A stretch of DNA of 23,098 nucleotides from Thermus_A sp040290245 (GTDB taxonomy: Bacteria; Deinococcota; Deinococci; Deinococcales; Thermaceae). A program made the position numbers and the translations under genes. The notes beneath the pieces are model-generated. The model saw only the letters and a program-made list of their open reading frames with translations, ran no database searches and was not told where the DNA came from. The stretch lies in NCBI RefSeq assembly GCF_040290245.1, contig NZ_PSMQ01000025.1:1-23098 (forward strand), in the 5' to 3' direction. Shown one piece after another: positions 1 through 7,458 of this stretch. The number at the start of each line of letters is the position of its first letter. Position 1 is the first letter of the stretch.

Positions 1-268
1 GAGGCGGGCGATCCGCTCCAGGCTCTCCCGGACAAACCCCTCCTTGAGGGGAAGCTGGGCCTCATAGACCAGGGGCAGGTCCGCGGAAGGGGGAAGGGGA
101 TGGCGGTGGCGGAGGGGGCTGGGGTTTAGCACCTCCACTTCTTCCAAAAACCAGGCCCCTCTTTTCCGCACCGGCCTACCCCGTACCCTTTCCCCCAAAT
201 ATGGCCCCCTCCTCCGAGCGGGCCAGGCCAAGCCCTGTGGGAACCAGCTTCTCCACCAAAACCTCCAT
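1..268 (-). pseudogene. TrmA/RlmD-type RNA (uracil-5-)methyltransferase, 5' end, frameshifted, cut by window edge
   Basis: Members of this family use S-adenosylmethionine to methylate uracil C5 in tRNA or 23S rRNA. From ATG at 268 the frame reads MEVLVEKLVPTGLGLAR, like the TRAM-type RNA-binding domain at the N-terminus of these enzymes, but it hits TAG at 178-176 after the residues GAIF. From about position 200 the next frame continues it as LGERVRGRPVRKRG, then VYEAQLPLKEGFVRESLERI, and is open to position 1. The family normally has a short linker such as V-x-G-A-L-P between these two blocks, so a small deletion of 3n+2 bases (or an added base) near 195-205 would explain the break. No iron-sulfur cysteines are seen in the visible part. 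A GTG at 256 behind GGAGG is an alternative start. The gene is either broken or contains a sequencing error. The family call comes from motif recognition on about 85 residues. Confidence 0.6.
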
Positions 269-274
269 CCCTCC

Positions 275-284
275 ACTGTACAAT
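275..284. promoter_or_regulatory. Overlapping divergent -10 elements for two leaderless genes
   Basis: TACAAT at 279-284 on the plus strand lies 6 bp before the GTG at 291 of the response regulator. TACAGT at 280-275 on the minus strand lies 6 bp before the ATG at 268 of the methyltransferase gene. The two hexamers share the bases 279-280 inside the small palindrome TGTACA (277-282). This spacing places each transcription start at the start codon, as in leaderless Thermus mRNAs. No good -35 is visible for either direction. Confidence 0.5.
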
Positions 285-290
285 GGGAAG

Positions 291-941
291 GTGATTCGCA
301 TCCTGCTCGCGGATGACCACGCCCTCTTCCGGCAGGGGCTTAAGAGCCTTTTGGAGGCGGAAGGGGATTTCAAGGTCATAGGGGAGGCCAAGGACGGCCG
401 GGAGGCCCTTCGCCACGCCCTCGAGGCCAGGCCGGACGTGATCCTCATGGATATCCAGATGCCAAGCCTAGACGGAGTGCAGGCCACGCAGGAGATCCTC
501 AAGGAGTGGCCTCAGGCTAAAGTCATCATCCTTACCATGTACCGCCAGGATGCCTACGTTTTTGAGGCGGTGAAGGCGGGGGCCCGGGGGTATCTACTTA
601 AGGACACGGACGCCAAGACCCTCATCGAGGCCATCCGTCGGGTGGCCGCGGGGGAGGTGCTTTTGGATGCGGAGCTCGCGGGCCAGATTATCCAGGACTT
701 CAAGGCCAAAAGGGAAGAGGCCCCCGGGCTACACGCGGAGCTTTCCGAGCGGGAGATCCAGATCCTCCGCCTGGTGGCCCAAGGGTACACCAACCTGGAG
801 ATTGCCGCGGAGCTTTCCCTTTCCGAGAAGACGGTGCGGAACCGCCTCTCCGAGATCTTCCAGAAGCTTCACCTGAACAACCGAACCCAGGCCGCCCTCT
901 ACGCCATCCGGGAAGGCCTGGCCGAGCCCCCGGATGACTGA
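291..941 (+). CDS. NarL/FixJ-family two-component response regulator
   Basis: A DNA-binding transcription factor switched on by phosphorylation. The 216-residue protein has a receiver domain at about 1-120, with acidic pocket D8-D9, phosphoacceptor D54 (in LMDIQMP), T82 and K104. A LuxR-type helix-turn-helix follows at about 150-210 (LSEREIQILRLVAQGYTNLE then LSLSEKTVRNRL). The open frame extends upstream to 201, but the receiver domain begins exactly at GTG 291 (VIRILLADDH), and a -10-like TACAAT lies 6 bp before it, so a leaderless start is chosen. The next gene starts inside its last codons (ATG at 934). It heads a tight operon leading to the TmrAB exporter and folC. No sensor kinase gene is in the window, so its signal is unknown. 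Confidence 0.88.
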   Translation: MIRILLADDHALFRQGLKSLLEAEGDFKVIGEAKDGREALRHALEARPDVILMDIQMPSLDGVQATQEILKEWPQAKVIILTMYRQDAYVFEAVKAGARGYLLKDTDAKTLIEAIRRVAAGEVLLDAELAGQIIQDFKAKREEAPGLHAELSEREIQILRLVAQGYTNLEIAAELSLSEKTVRNRLSEIFQKLHLNNRTQAALYAIREGLAEPPDD

Positions 942-1926
942 CCCCCTGGCCCATCTTCTGGCCCTAGCGGGCCTCGTGGGGGAGGAGGCCCGGGGGGCGT
1001 ATGTTCTGGGCCAGCTCCCAGGGGGCAGGCGGGATACCTTGGGCAACGTCTGGGCTGGGGAAGGTCAAATCCTCCTTCTGGCCCATCTGGACACGGTTCT
1101 GCCTCCGGTGCCGCCCAGGCGCCTGGGCGGACGGCTTTACGGGCCAGGGGTGGGGGATAACTCCAGCGGGGTGGCGGTCCTCCTCTCTTTGCCCGCCTTG
1201 CCCGGGGTGGTCCGGGCCTTCACCGTAGGGGAGGAGGGGCTGGGGAACCTCCGGGGGGCGAGGGCTTTGGTGGAGGCCTTGAGGCCCAAGGTGGTGGTGG
1301 CGGTGGACGGGTACCTGCCCATGGTGGTGGACCGGGCCCTGGGCTCGGTCCGGTTCCGGGTGGCCTTCCTGGGCCCCGGGGGGCATGCCTGGGGGGAGCG
1401 GGGACGGCCGAACCCGGTTTTAGCCTTGGCGGAGGCGGTGGCGGAGGCCTACCGGATCCATCTCTCCCCGGTGGAGGCCAGCCTGAACGTGGGCCGCCTG
1501 GAAGGGGGGGAGGCGGTCAACGCCATACCCCGCCGGGCGGAGGCCCTACTGGAGGTCCGCTCCACCGACCCAAGGGAGCTTTCCCGTCTCGAGGAGGCCC
1601 TTACGGCGCTCTTCCACGAGAAGGCCAGGGCGCACCGGCTCGAGGTGGAGCTGGAGGTTCTGGGCCGGAGGCCTGCGGGGAAGACCGCCACTTCGGTCCT
1701 TTTAGAGGCGGCCCGGCGGGGGCTTGGGGCCGTGGGGGAGAGGCCCCTTTTCGTCTGCGGCTCCACCGATGCCTCCGCCGGCGTGGAAAAGGGTCTGCCC
1801 GCCTTAGGCTTCGGGGTCTACCGGGGGGGTGAGGCCCACACCCCAAGGGAGTGGGTGGAGGCAAAGAGCCTCTACCTGGGCCAAAAAGCCCTCCTGGCCT
1901 TTTTAGAGGCCCTTGGCGTAGGATAA
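934..1926 (+). CDS. M20-family metallopeptidase/deacylase
   Basis: A cytoplasmic, probably di-zinc hydrolase that cleaves short peptides or N-acyl amino acids. The 330 residues carry the M20 ligand set: H51-x-D53 in LLLAHLDTV, D75 in GVGDNSSG, E100-E101 in VGEEGLGN, D125 and, near the C-terminus, H302 in GGEAHTPREW. A dimerisation-type insert lies between, around GGHAWGERGRPNP and a segment rich in VEALL-type strands. It overlaps the response regulator gene by 8 bp and the next gene follows after 5 bp, so translation is probably coupled. Thermus LysK (LysW-lysine hydrolase) belongs to the same superfamily, but this protein is not near other lysine genes and I do not assign that role. The substrate cannot be told from sequence. 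Confidence 0.82.
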   Translation: MTDPLAHLLALAGLVGEEARGAYVLGQLPGGRRDTLGNVWAGEGQILLLAHLDTVLPPVPPRRLGGRLYGPGVGDNSSGVAVLLSLPALPGVVRAFTVGEEGLGNLRGARALVEALRPKVVVAVDGYLPMVVDRALGSVRFRVAFLGPGGHAWGERGRPNPVLALAEAVAEAYRIHLSPVEASLNVGRLEGGEAVNAIPRRAEALLEVRSTDPRELSRLEEALTALFHEKARAHRLEVELEVLGRRPAGKTATSVLLEAARRGLGAVGERPLFVCGSTDASAGVEKGLPALGFGVYRGGEAHTPREWVEAKSLYLGQKALLAFLEALGVG

Positions 1927-1931
1927 GGCGT

Positions 1932-2765
1932 ATGCGCATCGGCGTCGTCGAAGGCTTTCTCTCCCGCCGGTATCTGGGCTTCTGGGAAGCGTTTTTGAGG
2001 GAACTGGGGGTGGAGGTCCTGAAGGCCCAGCGCCAAACCCTCCCCTTGCCCTTCTGCCGCCCGGTCCAGGAGCTCCTCTTCCAGGTGGAGGCCCTCAAGG
2101 CAAAGGGGGTGGACTACCTGCTTTTGCCTGACCTCCAAGGCGGGGTGGAGAGCGAAAAGGGTGGGGGGCAGTGCCCCTGGCTTATCGACCTAGAGGCGGC
2201 CCTTTTGCGGTACTTTCCAGGTCCGCCTCCCGTCTTGAAGGTCCCCGCGGACCTTTCCCAGGCCCTGGGCCGGGCGGCGGAGATCGGCCAGTTCCTCACC
2301 CAAAACCCCATGCTGGCCCACCGGGCCCTGGATCGGACCCGTCGGCTCCTCACCCCCCCGGAGCCCCTCAGAAATCCCCCAGGCCCAGGGCCCGTAGGGG
2401 TGGTGGCCCAGCCCTACCTGGTGGAGGACCCCGCCTTCCGGAAGGAGGTGGCGGAGGCCTTCGCGCCGCACGGCCTCACCCCTTACTTCGCCGACCTCCC
2501 CCCGGAAAAGCTGAGGGCGGAGGGGGCCAAGCTGGGGCTAGGGGTGGTGTTGCCCACGGACCTCGAGCTCCTGGGCCAGAGCCACTACCTGGACCGTCTG
2601 GGCAGGGTCAAGGCCCTGGCCTACATCTCCTCGTACACCTGCCCCCCTATTCCCGGTCTTATGAGAAAGGCCGCCCGAAGGGCGCACAAGCCCCGGGTCT
2701 TCCTCACCCTGGGGGAGGAGTGGGGCGAGGCCTTGGCCGCCCTCCGCCAGGCGGTTTTGGAGTAG
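1932..2765 (+). CDS. DUF2229-like protein related to 2-hydroxyacyl-CoA dehydratase/activator components
   Basis: A 277-residue protein starting MRIGVVEGFLSRRYLGFWEA. This matches the opening of the CoA-enzyme-activase-associated family (short strand, then a Y-x-x-F-W segment and E-L-G-V-E-V). Further along are a cysteine-proline motif followed by KGVDYLLLPDLQ, then CPWLIDLEAALLRYF and VLKVPADLSQAL, in the order expected for that family, and a late cysteine in SYTCPPIPGL. Family members work with ATP-driven radical dehydratases or are of unknown role. No activase ATPase or dehydratase subunit is in the window. The ATG at 1932 is chosen because it follows AAGG and the previous stop by 5 bp; the open frame extends further upstream only inside the peptidase gene. 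The family match is moderate, and a function in this operon is not evident. Confidence 0.55.
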   Translation: MRIGVVEGFLSRRYLGFWEAFLRELGVEVLKAQRQTLPLPFCRPVQELLFQVEALKAKGVDYLLLPDLQGGVESEKGGGQCPWLIDLEAALLRYFPGPPPVLKVPADLSQALGRAAEIGQFLTQNPMLAHRALDRTRRLLTPPEPLRNPPGPGPVGVVAQPYLVEDPAFRKEVAEAFAPHGLTPYFADLPPEKLRAEGAKLGLGVVLPTDLELLGQSHYLDRLGRVKALAYISSYTCPPIPGLMRKAARRAHKPRVFLTLGEEWGEALAALRQAVLE

Positions 2766-2775
2766 ACTGGAGCTT

Positions 2776-4503
2776 ATGACCGACCGGTCAGTCCTCATCC
2801 GGCTCTGGCCCTACCTGCGCCCCTATCTTCTTCGGTACCTGGGCGGGGTGGGGCTGGGGCTTCTCTCCATCGGGTTTGCCCTCCTTTCCCCCTATTTTCT
2901 CCGCCAGGCCATCGATGCGCTGCAGAAGAAGGAGGGGTACGCCCTCTACGCTATTCTCATGGTGATCGCCGCAGGGGCGGGGGCGGTCTTCAACTGGGGG
3001 ATGCGCCGCCTGGCGGTGGTGGCGAGCCGGAGGGTGGAGTATGACCTTAGGAAAGACCTTCTCCACCACCTCCTCGAGTTGGATCTTCTCTTCTATCAAA
3101 AGACCCGGGTGGGAGACCTGATGAACCGCCTGAACACCGACCTTTCGGCGGTGCGGGAGATGGTGGGCCCGGGGATCATGATGGGGAGCCGGCTTACCTT
3201 CATGGTGGGGCTGGCGTTTTTGTCCATGTTTTTGGTTAACCTCCGCCTGGCCCTGGTCCTTTCCCTTATCCTCCCGATGATCTTCTTGGTCATGGCCTAC
3301 CTCCTACGGCTTGTGGACCGCCGCTACCGGGAAAGCCAGGAGGTCTTCGACCAGGTGAGCACCCTGGCCCAGGAGGCTTTTTCCGGCATTCGGGTGGTCA
3401 AGGGGTACGCCCTGGAGAAGAAGATGCTGGAACGCTTTCAGGCCCTGAACCGCGCCTATATCCAGAAGAGCCTGGCCCTGGCCCGGGTGGAGGGGCCCAT
3501 GCAGGCCCTTCTGGGGTTTTTGATGGGCTTCGCCTTCCTGGTGGTGCTTTGGCTGGGCGGCGGACTGGTCATCCAAGGCCAGCTCAGCGTGGGGGAGCTG
3601 GTTCAGTTCAACGCGTACCTGGCCCAGCTCACCTGGCCCATTTTGGGGCTGGGGTGGGTGCTCTCCATGTACCAGAGGGGCCTTACCAGCGCCCGCCGCC
3701 TTTTCGAACTCTTGGACACCGTGCCCCGGGTTCAAAGCCCTTCGAACCCCAAGGAAGCCGCCTTGGAGGGGGGGGTGCGGTTCGAAGGGGTCTCCCTTAC
3801 CTTGGAAGGCCGGACCCTTTTGAAGGACCTTACCCTGACCGTGCCGCCGGGGATGACCCTGGGCATCACCGGGAGGACGGGGGCGGGGAAGAGCCTTATG
3901 CTCAGCCTTATTCCCAGGCTTTTGGACCCCACGAAGGGCCGGGTCCTTTTGGATGGGGTGGATGTGCGGGCGCTTTCCCTGGCCGAACTCCGGAAGGCGG
4001 TGGGGGTGGTGCCCCAGGAGCCCTTCTTGTTCAGCGAGAGCCTTGCGGAGAACATCGCCTTTGGTCTGGAACGGGTGGAGATGGACCGGGTGGTGGAGGC
4101 GGCCCGGCTGGCGGGGATCCATGAGGAGATCCAGCGCTTCCCCAATGGGTACGAAACCCTTCTTGGGGAACGGGGGGTAACCCTTTCCGGAGGGCAGCGC
4201 CAACGGGTGGCTTTGGCCCGGGCCCTGGCCAAGCGGCCTAAGGTGCTTATCCTAGACGATGCCTTAAGCGCGGTGGACACGGAGACGGAGGCCCGCATCC
4301 TCCAGGGCCTTAAGACGGTTCTGGGCCGGCAGACCACCCTTCTGATCTCCCACCGCACCGCCACCTTGAGGCATGCGGACTGGATTATCGTTTTAGAGGA
4401 CGGCCAGATCGTCGAGGAGGGAACCCATGAAAGCCTCCTCGAGGCTGGAGGCCTCTACGCCGAGCTGGACCGCATCCAGCATTTAAAGGAGGAGGTGGAG
4501 TGA
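2776..4503 (+). CDS. tmrB: Heterodimeric ABC exporter subunit, TmrB-like (degenerate site)
   Basis: One half of a type IV ABC exporter in the inner membrane that pumps hydrophobic drugs or peptides. The 575 residues consist of a six-helix transmembrane domain (about 1-310) and a nucleotide-binding domain (about 330-570). Walker A is GRTGAGKS (366-373), the signature LSGGQ (470-474) is canonical, and the H-loop histidine is H526. Walker B ends in D494-D495, with aspartate at the position of the catalytic glutamate, as in TmrB of Thermus thermophilus, whose partner TmrA is encoded next door here. An 8-G run lies in the linker (3768-3775). The start is ATG 2776, 5 bp after GGAG and 10 bp after the previous stop. 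A palindrome covers the start codons (see 2778-2793). The heterodimer call is firm; the symbol is by resemblance. Confidence 0.88.
   Translation: MTDRSVLIRLWPYLRPYLLRYLGGVGLGLLSIGFALLSPYFLRQAIDALQKKEGYALYAILMVIAAGAGAVFNWGMRRLAVVASRRVEYDLRKDLLHHLLELDLLFYQKTRVGDLMNRLNTDLSAVREMVGPGIMMGSRLTFMVGLAFLSMFLVNLRLALVLSLILPMIFLVMAYLLRLVDRRYRESQEVFDQVSTLAQEAFSGIRVVKGYALEKKMLERFQALNRAYIQKSLALARVEGPMQALLGFLMGFAFLVVLWLGGGLVIQGQLSVGELVQFNAYLAQLTWPILGLGWVLSMYQRGLTSARRLFELLDTVPRVQSPSNPKEAALEGGVRFEGVSLTLEGRTLLKDLTLTVPPGMTLGITGRTGAGKSLMLSLIPRLLDPTKGRVLLDGVDVRALSLAELRKAVGVVPQEPFLFSESLAENIAFGLERVEMDRVVEAARLAGIHEEIQRFPNGYETLLGERGVTLSGGQRQRVALARALAKRPKVLILDDALSAVDTETEARILQGLKTVLGRQTTLLISHRTATLRHADWIIVLEDGQIVEEGTHESLLEAGGLYAELDRIQHLKEEVE
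2778..2793. promoter_or_regulatory. TetR-type operator candidate at the tmrB start
   Basis: GACCGACCGGTCAGTC is a palindrome with 7 of 8 base pairs matching across its centre. It begins on the third base of the tmrB start codon. It fits, at 14 of 16 positions, the site I recall for the Thermus TetR repressor PfmR (TACCGACCGNTNGGTN). A weak -10-like TAGACT at 2763-2768 lies 7 bp before the ATG and would put a leaderless start next to the operator. The sequence is clear. The regulator and the internal promoter are inference. Confidence 0.45.
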
Positions 4504-6302
4504 TGGAGGAGGAGGCCTTCAAGAAGTCCTTCGACCTCCGCCTCGTGCGGCGGATCCTTGTCTACGTCTACCCTTACCGCCTCCAGGTGGGCCTGGCCCT
4601 GTTGGCCCTTTTGGTCTCCACCCTGACCGCCTCCGCCACCCCCCTCTTTTTCAAGTGGGCGATCGATGGGGCCCTTCTGCCCCGGGAGGCCAGGCCCCTC
4701 CTCGAGCGGTACCACCTCCTTCTTCTGGTGAGCCTGGGGTTTGTGGCGGTCCGGGCTTTGAACTTCGCCGCGGTCTACGCCCAGGCCTACCTCATCAACT
4801 GGGTGGGACAGCATGTGCTTTTTGACCTTAGGAGCGAGATCTTCGCCAAGCTCATGCGCCTGCACCTGGGGTTTTTCGACCGGAACCCCGTGGGCCGGCT
4901 CATGACCCGCATCACCTCGGACGTGGACGCCATCAACCAGTTCATCACCGGGGGGTTGGTGGGGCTCATCGCGGACTTCTTCCTTCTGTTCGGGCTTCTG
5001 GGCTTTATGCTGGCCTTGAGTCCAAGCCTTACCCTGGTGGCCCTCCTCATCACCCCCATCCTGATCCTGACCACCCTTTGGGTGCGAAACGGCATGCGGG
5101 AGGCTTACCGGACGATGCGCCTCCGCCTGGCCCGGGTGAACGCCGCCCTTCAGGAGAACCTGGCCGGGGCCTCCACCATTCAGCTTTTCGTCAAGGAACG
5201 GGAGCGGGAGGAGAAGTTTGACCGCTTGGCCCGGGACCTCCTGATGGCCTGGGTGGAGATCGTCCGCTGGTTCGCCCTCTTCTTCCCCCTGGTGGGGTTT
5301 TTGAGCGAGCTTGCGGTGGCCTCGGTCCTTTACTTTGGGGGCGGCCGGGTGATCCAGGGGGCGGTGAGCCTGGGGCTTCTCGTGGCCTTTGTAGACTACG
5401 TGCGGCAGTTCTTCCAACCGCTTCAGGACCTTTCGGACAAGTTTAACCTCTTCCAGGGGGCCATGGCCTCGAGCGAGCGCATCTTTGCCCTCTTGGATGC
5501 GGAGGAGGAGATTCACGACGCTCCACAGGCCCGGCGGGTGGAGCGGCTTAAGGGGGAGATCCGGTTTGTGGACGTCTGGTTCGCCTACACCCCCAAGGGC
5601 GTAAGGCCCGGGGAAAAGGACTGGGTCTTGAAGGGGGTCTCCTTTCACATCCGCCCCGGGGAGAAGGTGGCCCTGGTAGGGGCCACGGGGGCGGGGAAGT
5701 CCAGCGTGGTCAGCCTCATCACCCGGTTTTACGACCCTCAGGAGGGCCAGATCCTTTTGGATGGCCTAGATGCCCGGTCCTACCGCCAGGAGGACCTGAG
5801 GCGGTGCGTGGGGATCGTCCTCCAGGAGCCCTTTTTGTTCTCGGGCACCGTTTTGGACAACCTGCGCCTTTTTGATGAGTCCATTCCGGAGGAGAAGGTG
5901 GTGGAGGTCGCCCAGTTCGTGGGCGCGCACGAGTTTATCCTCCGCCTTCCCCAGGGGTACAAGACCCCCCTCGGGGAGCGGGGGGCTGGGCTTTCCACCG
6001 GGGAGAAGCAACTTCTGGCCCTGGCCCGGGCCCTTCTGGCCAACCCGGATATCCTCCTCATTCTGGATGAGGCCACGGCCAACGTGGATGCCGAGACGGA
6101 GGCCCGGATCCAAGAGGCCTTGAAGCGGGTGATGGAAGGGCGGACCTCGGTGGTCATCGCGCACCGGCTGGCCACCATCCGGTTTGTAGACCGGGTTTTG
6201 GTCTTCCGCAAGGGGGAGCTGGTGGAGGAGGGGAGGCACGAGGAGCTCTTGAAAAAGGGAGGGTACTACGCTAAGCTGTATGCGCTCCAGTACGCCCGGT
6301 GA
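4503..6302 (+). CDS. tmrA: Heterodimeric ABC exporter subunit, TmrA-like (catalytic site)
   Basis: Partner of the preceding protein: 599 residues with a transmembrane domain (about 1-340) and an ATPase domain (about 360-599). Walker A is GATGAGKS (393-400) and Walker B is LLILDE with the catalytic E523, the same number as recalled for Thermus thermophilus TmrA. The signature is the altered LSTGE (497-501). It faces the aspartate-type Walker B of TmrB, giving one degenerate and one active ATP site, the usual layout of heterodimeric exporters. The start chosen is ATG 4503, which overlaps the tmrB stop (TGATG) and sits 7 bp after AGGAGG. A GTG at 4500 is in frame but too close to that ribosome binding site. 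folC starts inside its 3' end. Confidence 0.9.
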   Translation: MEEEAFKKSFDLRLVRRILVYVYPYRLQVGLALLALLVSTLTASATPLFFKWAIDGALLPREARPLLERYHLLLLVSLGFVAVRALNFAAVYAQAYLINWVGQHVLFDLRSEIFAKLMRLHLGFFDRNPVGRLMTRITSDVDAINQFITGGLVGLIADFFLLFGLLGFMLALSPSLTLVALLITPILILTTLWVRNGMREAYRTMRLRLARVNAALQENLAGASTIQLFVKEREREEKFDRLARDLLMAWVEIVRWFALFFPLVGFLSELAVASVLYFGGGRVIQGAVSLGLLVAFVDYVRQFFQPLQDLSDKFNLFQGAMASSERIFALLDAEEEIHDAPQARRVERLKGEIRFVDVWFAYTPKGVRPGEKDWVLKGVSFHIRPGEKVALVGATGAGKSSVVSLITRFYDPQEGQILLDGLDARSYRQEDLRRCVGIVLQEPFLFSGTVLDNLRLFDESIPEEKVVEVAQFVGAHEFILRLPQGYKTPLGERGAGLSTGEKQLLALARALLANPDILLILDEATANVDAETEARIQEALKRVMEGRTSVVIAHRLATIRFVDRVLVFRKGELVEEGRHEELLKKGGYYAKLYALQYAR

Positions 6303-7458
6303 GTCCGAAAGGGCACTGGCCTGGCTCTTTGCCCAAAGGCGCCAGGGCCCGAGGGGGCTTTCCCGGGTGCGGGCCCTCCTTTCCCGGCTGGGCCAGCCGG
6401 AGGCGGATTTCCTTGCCATCCACGTTCTGGGAACCAACGGCAAGGGGAGCGTGGTGGCCTACCTCGAGGCGGCCTTCCGGAGCTCGGGGATGCCCTTTGG
6501 GGCCTACACCAGCCCCCACCTTCTGGACTTCCGGGAGCGGATCCGCACCCATATGGGATGGATTCCCATGGAGGAGGTGGTGGCCTTTGTGGACTGGGCT
6601 AGGGGCCAGACCTTCCCGGAACCCCCGGCCTTCTTTGACCTGGCCACCGCCTTGGCCTTCGCTCACTTCCGAAAAGCGGGGGTGCTTCTGGCCGCAGTGG
6701 AGGCCGGGGTGGGAGGGGGGCTGGACGCTACGAATGCCCTGGCCCGTGTGGCGGTCACCGTTTTGACGAACGTGGGGGAGGACCACCTGGAGGCCCTGGG
6801 GGGCAGCCTGGAGAGCGTGGCCTGGGAGAAGGCCAGCGCCTTTCGAAAGGGGGTTCCTGTGGTCACGGGGGCCCGGGGGGTGGGGTTGGAGGTGGCCCGG
6901 AAGGTGGCGGCGGAAAAGGGCTCTCCCCTTTATGTCCTAGACCCAGAGGACCCCCTGTTCGCCCTCCCCGCCCCGCCCCGCTTAAAGGGGGCCTTCCAGG
7001 AGGAGAACGCCCGGCTGGCCGCGGCTGCCCTCAGGCTCCTCGGCTTTTCCGAAGAGGCCATCGCCCAGGGGGTGCAGGGGGCCCGCCACCCGGGCCGGAT
7101 GCAGGAGGTCCCGTACCAGGGGGTGCGCCTTCTTCTGGACGGGGCCCACAACCCTCCGGCGGCCCAGGCCCTGGCCCGGGAGCTTCCCGCCTACCACCTC
7201 CTCTTCGGGGCTTTCCCGCGCAAGGATGTGAAAGGGGTCTTGGGCCACCTCCTGCCCAAGGCGCGAAGCGTCCGTTACACCCGGGCGGGGGAGGGGGCCT
7301 TAGGAAGGGAGCTTGGGGAGCCCTTTTTCGAGGAACCCGAGGAGGCTTTGGGCCACGCGGTGGAGGCGGCCAAAAAAGATGGGCTTCCCGTCTTGGCCAC
7401 GGGAAGCCTTTACCTGGTGGGGTCGCTACTCGCTGTCCTCGGCCAGGACCCGGCCTAA
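6280..7458 (+). CDS. folC: Folylpolyglutamate synthase / dihydrofolate synthase
   Basis: Adds glutamate to dihydropteroate and folates using ATP, in the cytoplasm. The 392-residue protein has the Mur-ligase-type P-loop GTNGKGS (51-57), the folate-side motif YTSPHL (76-81), a TNVGEDHLEALG segment that corresponds to the family TNIxxDHxxxLG motif, and DGAHNP (287-292) at the start of the C-terminal domain. In the EVGLGGRLDATN motif the usual arginine is glycine here (GVGGGLDATN). It starts 23 bp inside tmrA, so it is probably translationally coupled and the last gene of the operon. Its 3' end overlaps the convergent lipoprotein gene by 33 bp. No other in-frame ATG or GTG is available nearby, and the ribosome binding site is poor. 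Confidence 0.9.
   Translation: MRSSTPGESERALAWLFAQRRQGPRGLSRVRALLSRLGQPEADFLAIHVLGTNGKGSVVAYLEAAFRSSGMPFGAYTSPHLLDFRERIRTHMGWIPMEEVVAFVDWARGQTFPEPPAFFDLATALAFAHFRKAGVLLAAVEAGVGGGLDATNALARVAVTVLTNVGEDHLEALGGSLESVAWEKASAFRKGVPVVTGARGVGLEVARKVAAEKGSPLYVLDPEDPLFALPAPPRLKGAFQEENARLAAAALRLLGFSEEAIAQGVQGARHPGRMQEVPYQGVRLLLDGAHNPPAAQALARELPAYHLLFGAFPRKDVKGVLGHLLPKARSVRYTRAGEGALGRELGEPFFEEPEEALGHAVEAAKKDGLPVLATGSLYLVGSLLAVLGQDPA

Noticed and set aside
201..290. Upstream extension of the response regulator to the ATG at 201
   Set aside because: The extra 30 residues are not part of a receiver domain and lie over the methyltransferase gene on the other strand.
3768..3775. Run of eight G in tmrB as a programmed frameshift or slippage site
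   Set aside because: It encodes glycines in the linker before the ATPase domain, and the frame continues normally; nothing suggests a functional alternative product.
4455..5648. 397-codon open frame antisense to tmrA, and a similar 299-codon frame at 3304-4203 opposite tmrB
   Set aside because: Composition is proline/glutamine/histidine-rich without domains; the opposite strand encodes full ABC exporter motifs.
6700..6740. Glycine instead of arginine in the folC motif GVGGGLDATN as loss of function
   Set aside because: All other catalytic motifs are intact and the position may vary in the family; not enough to call a defect.
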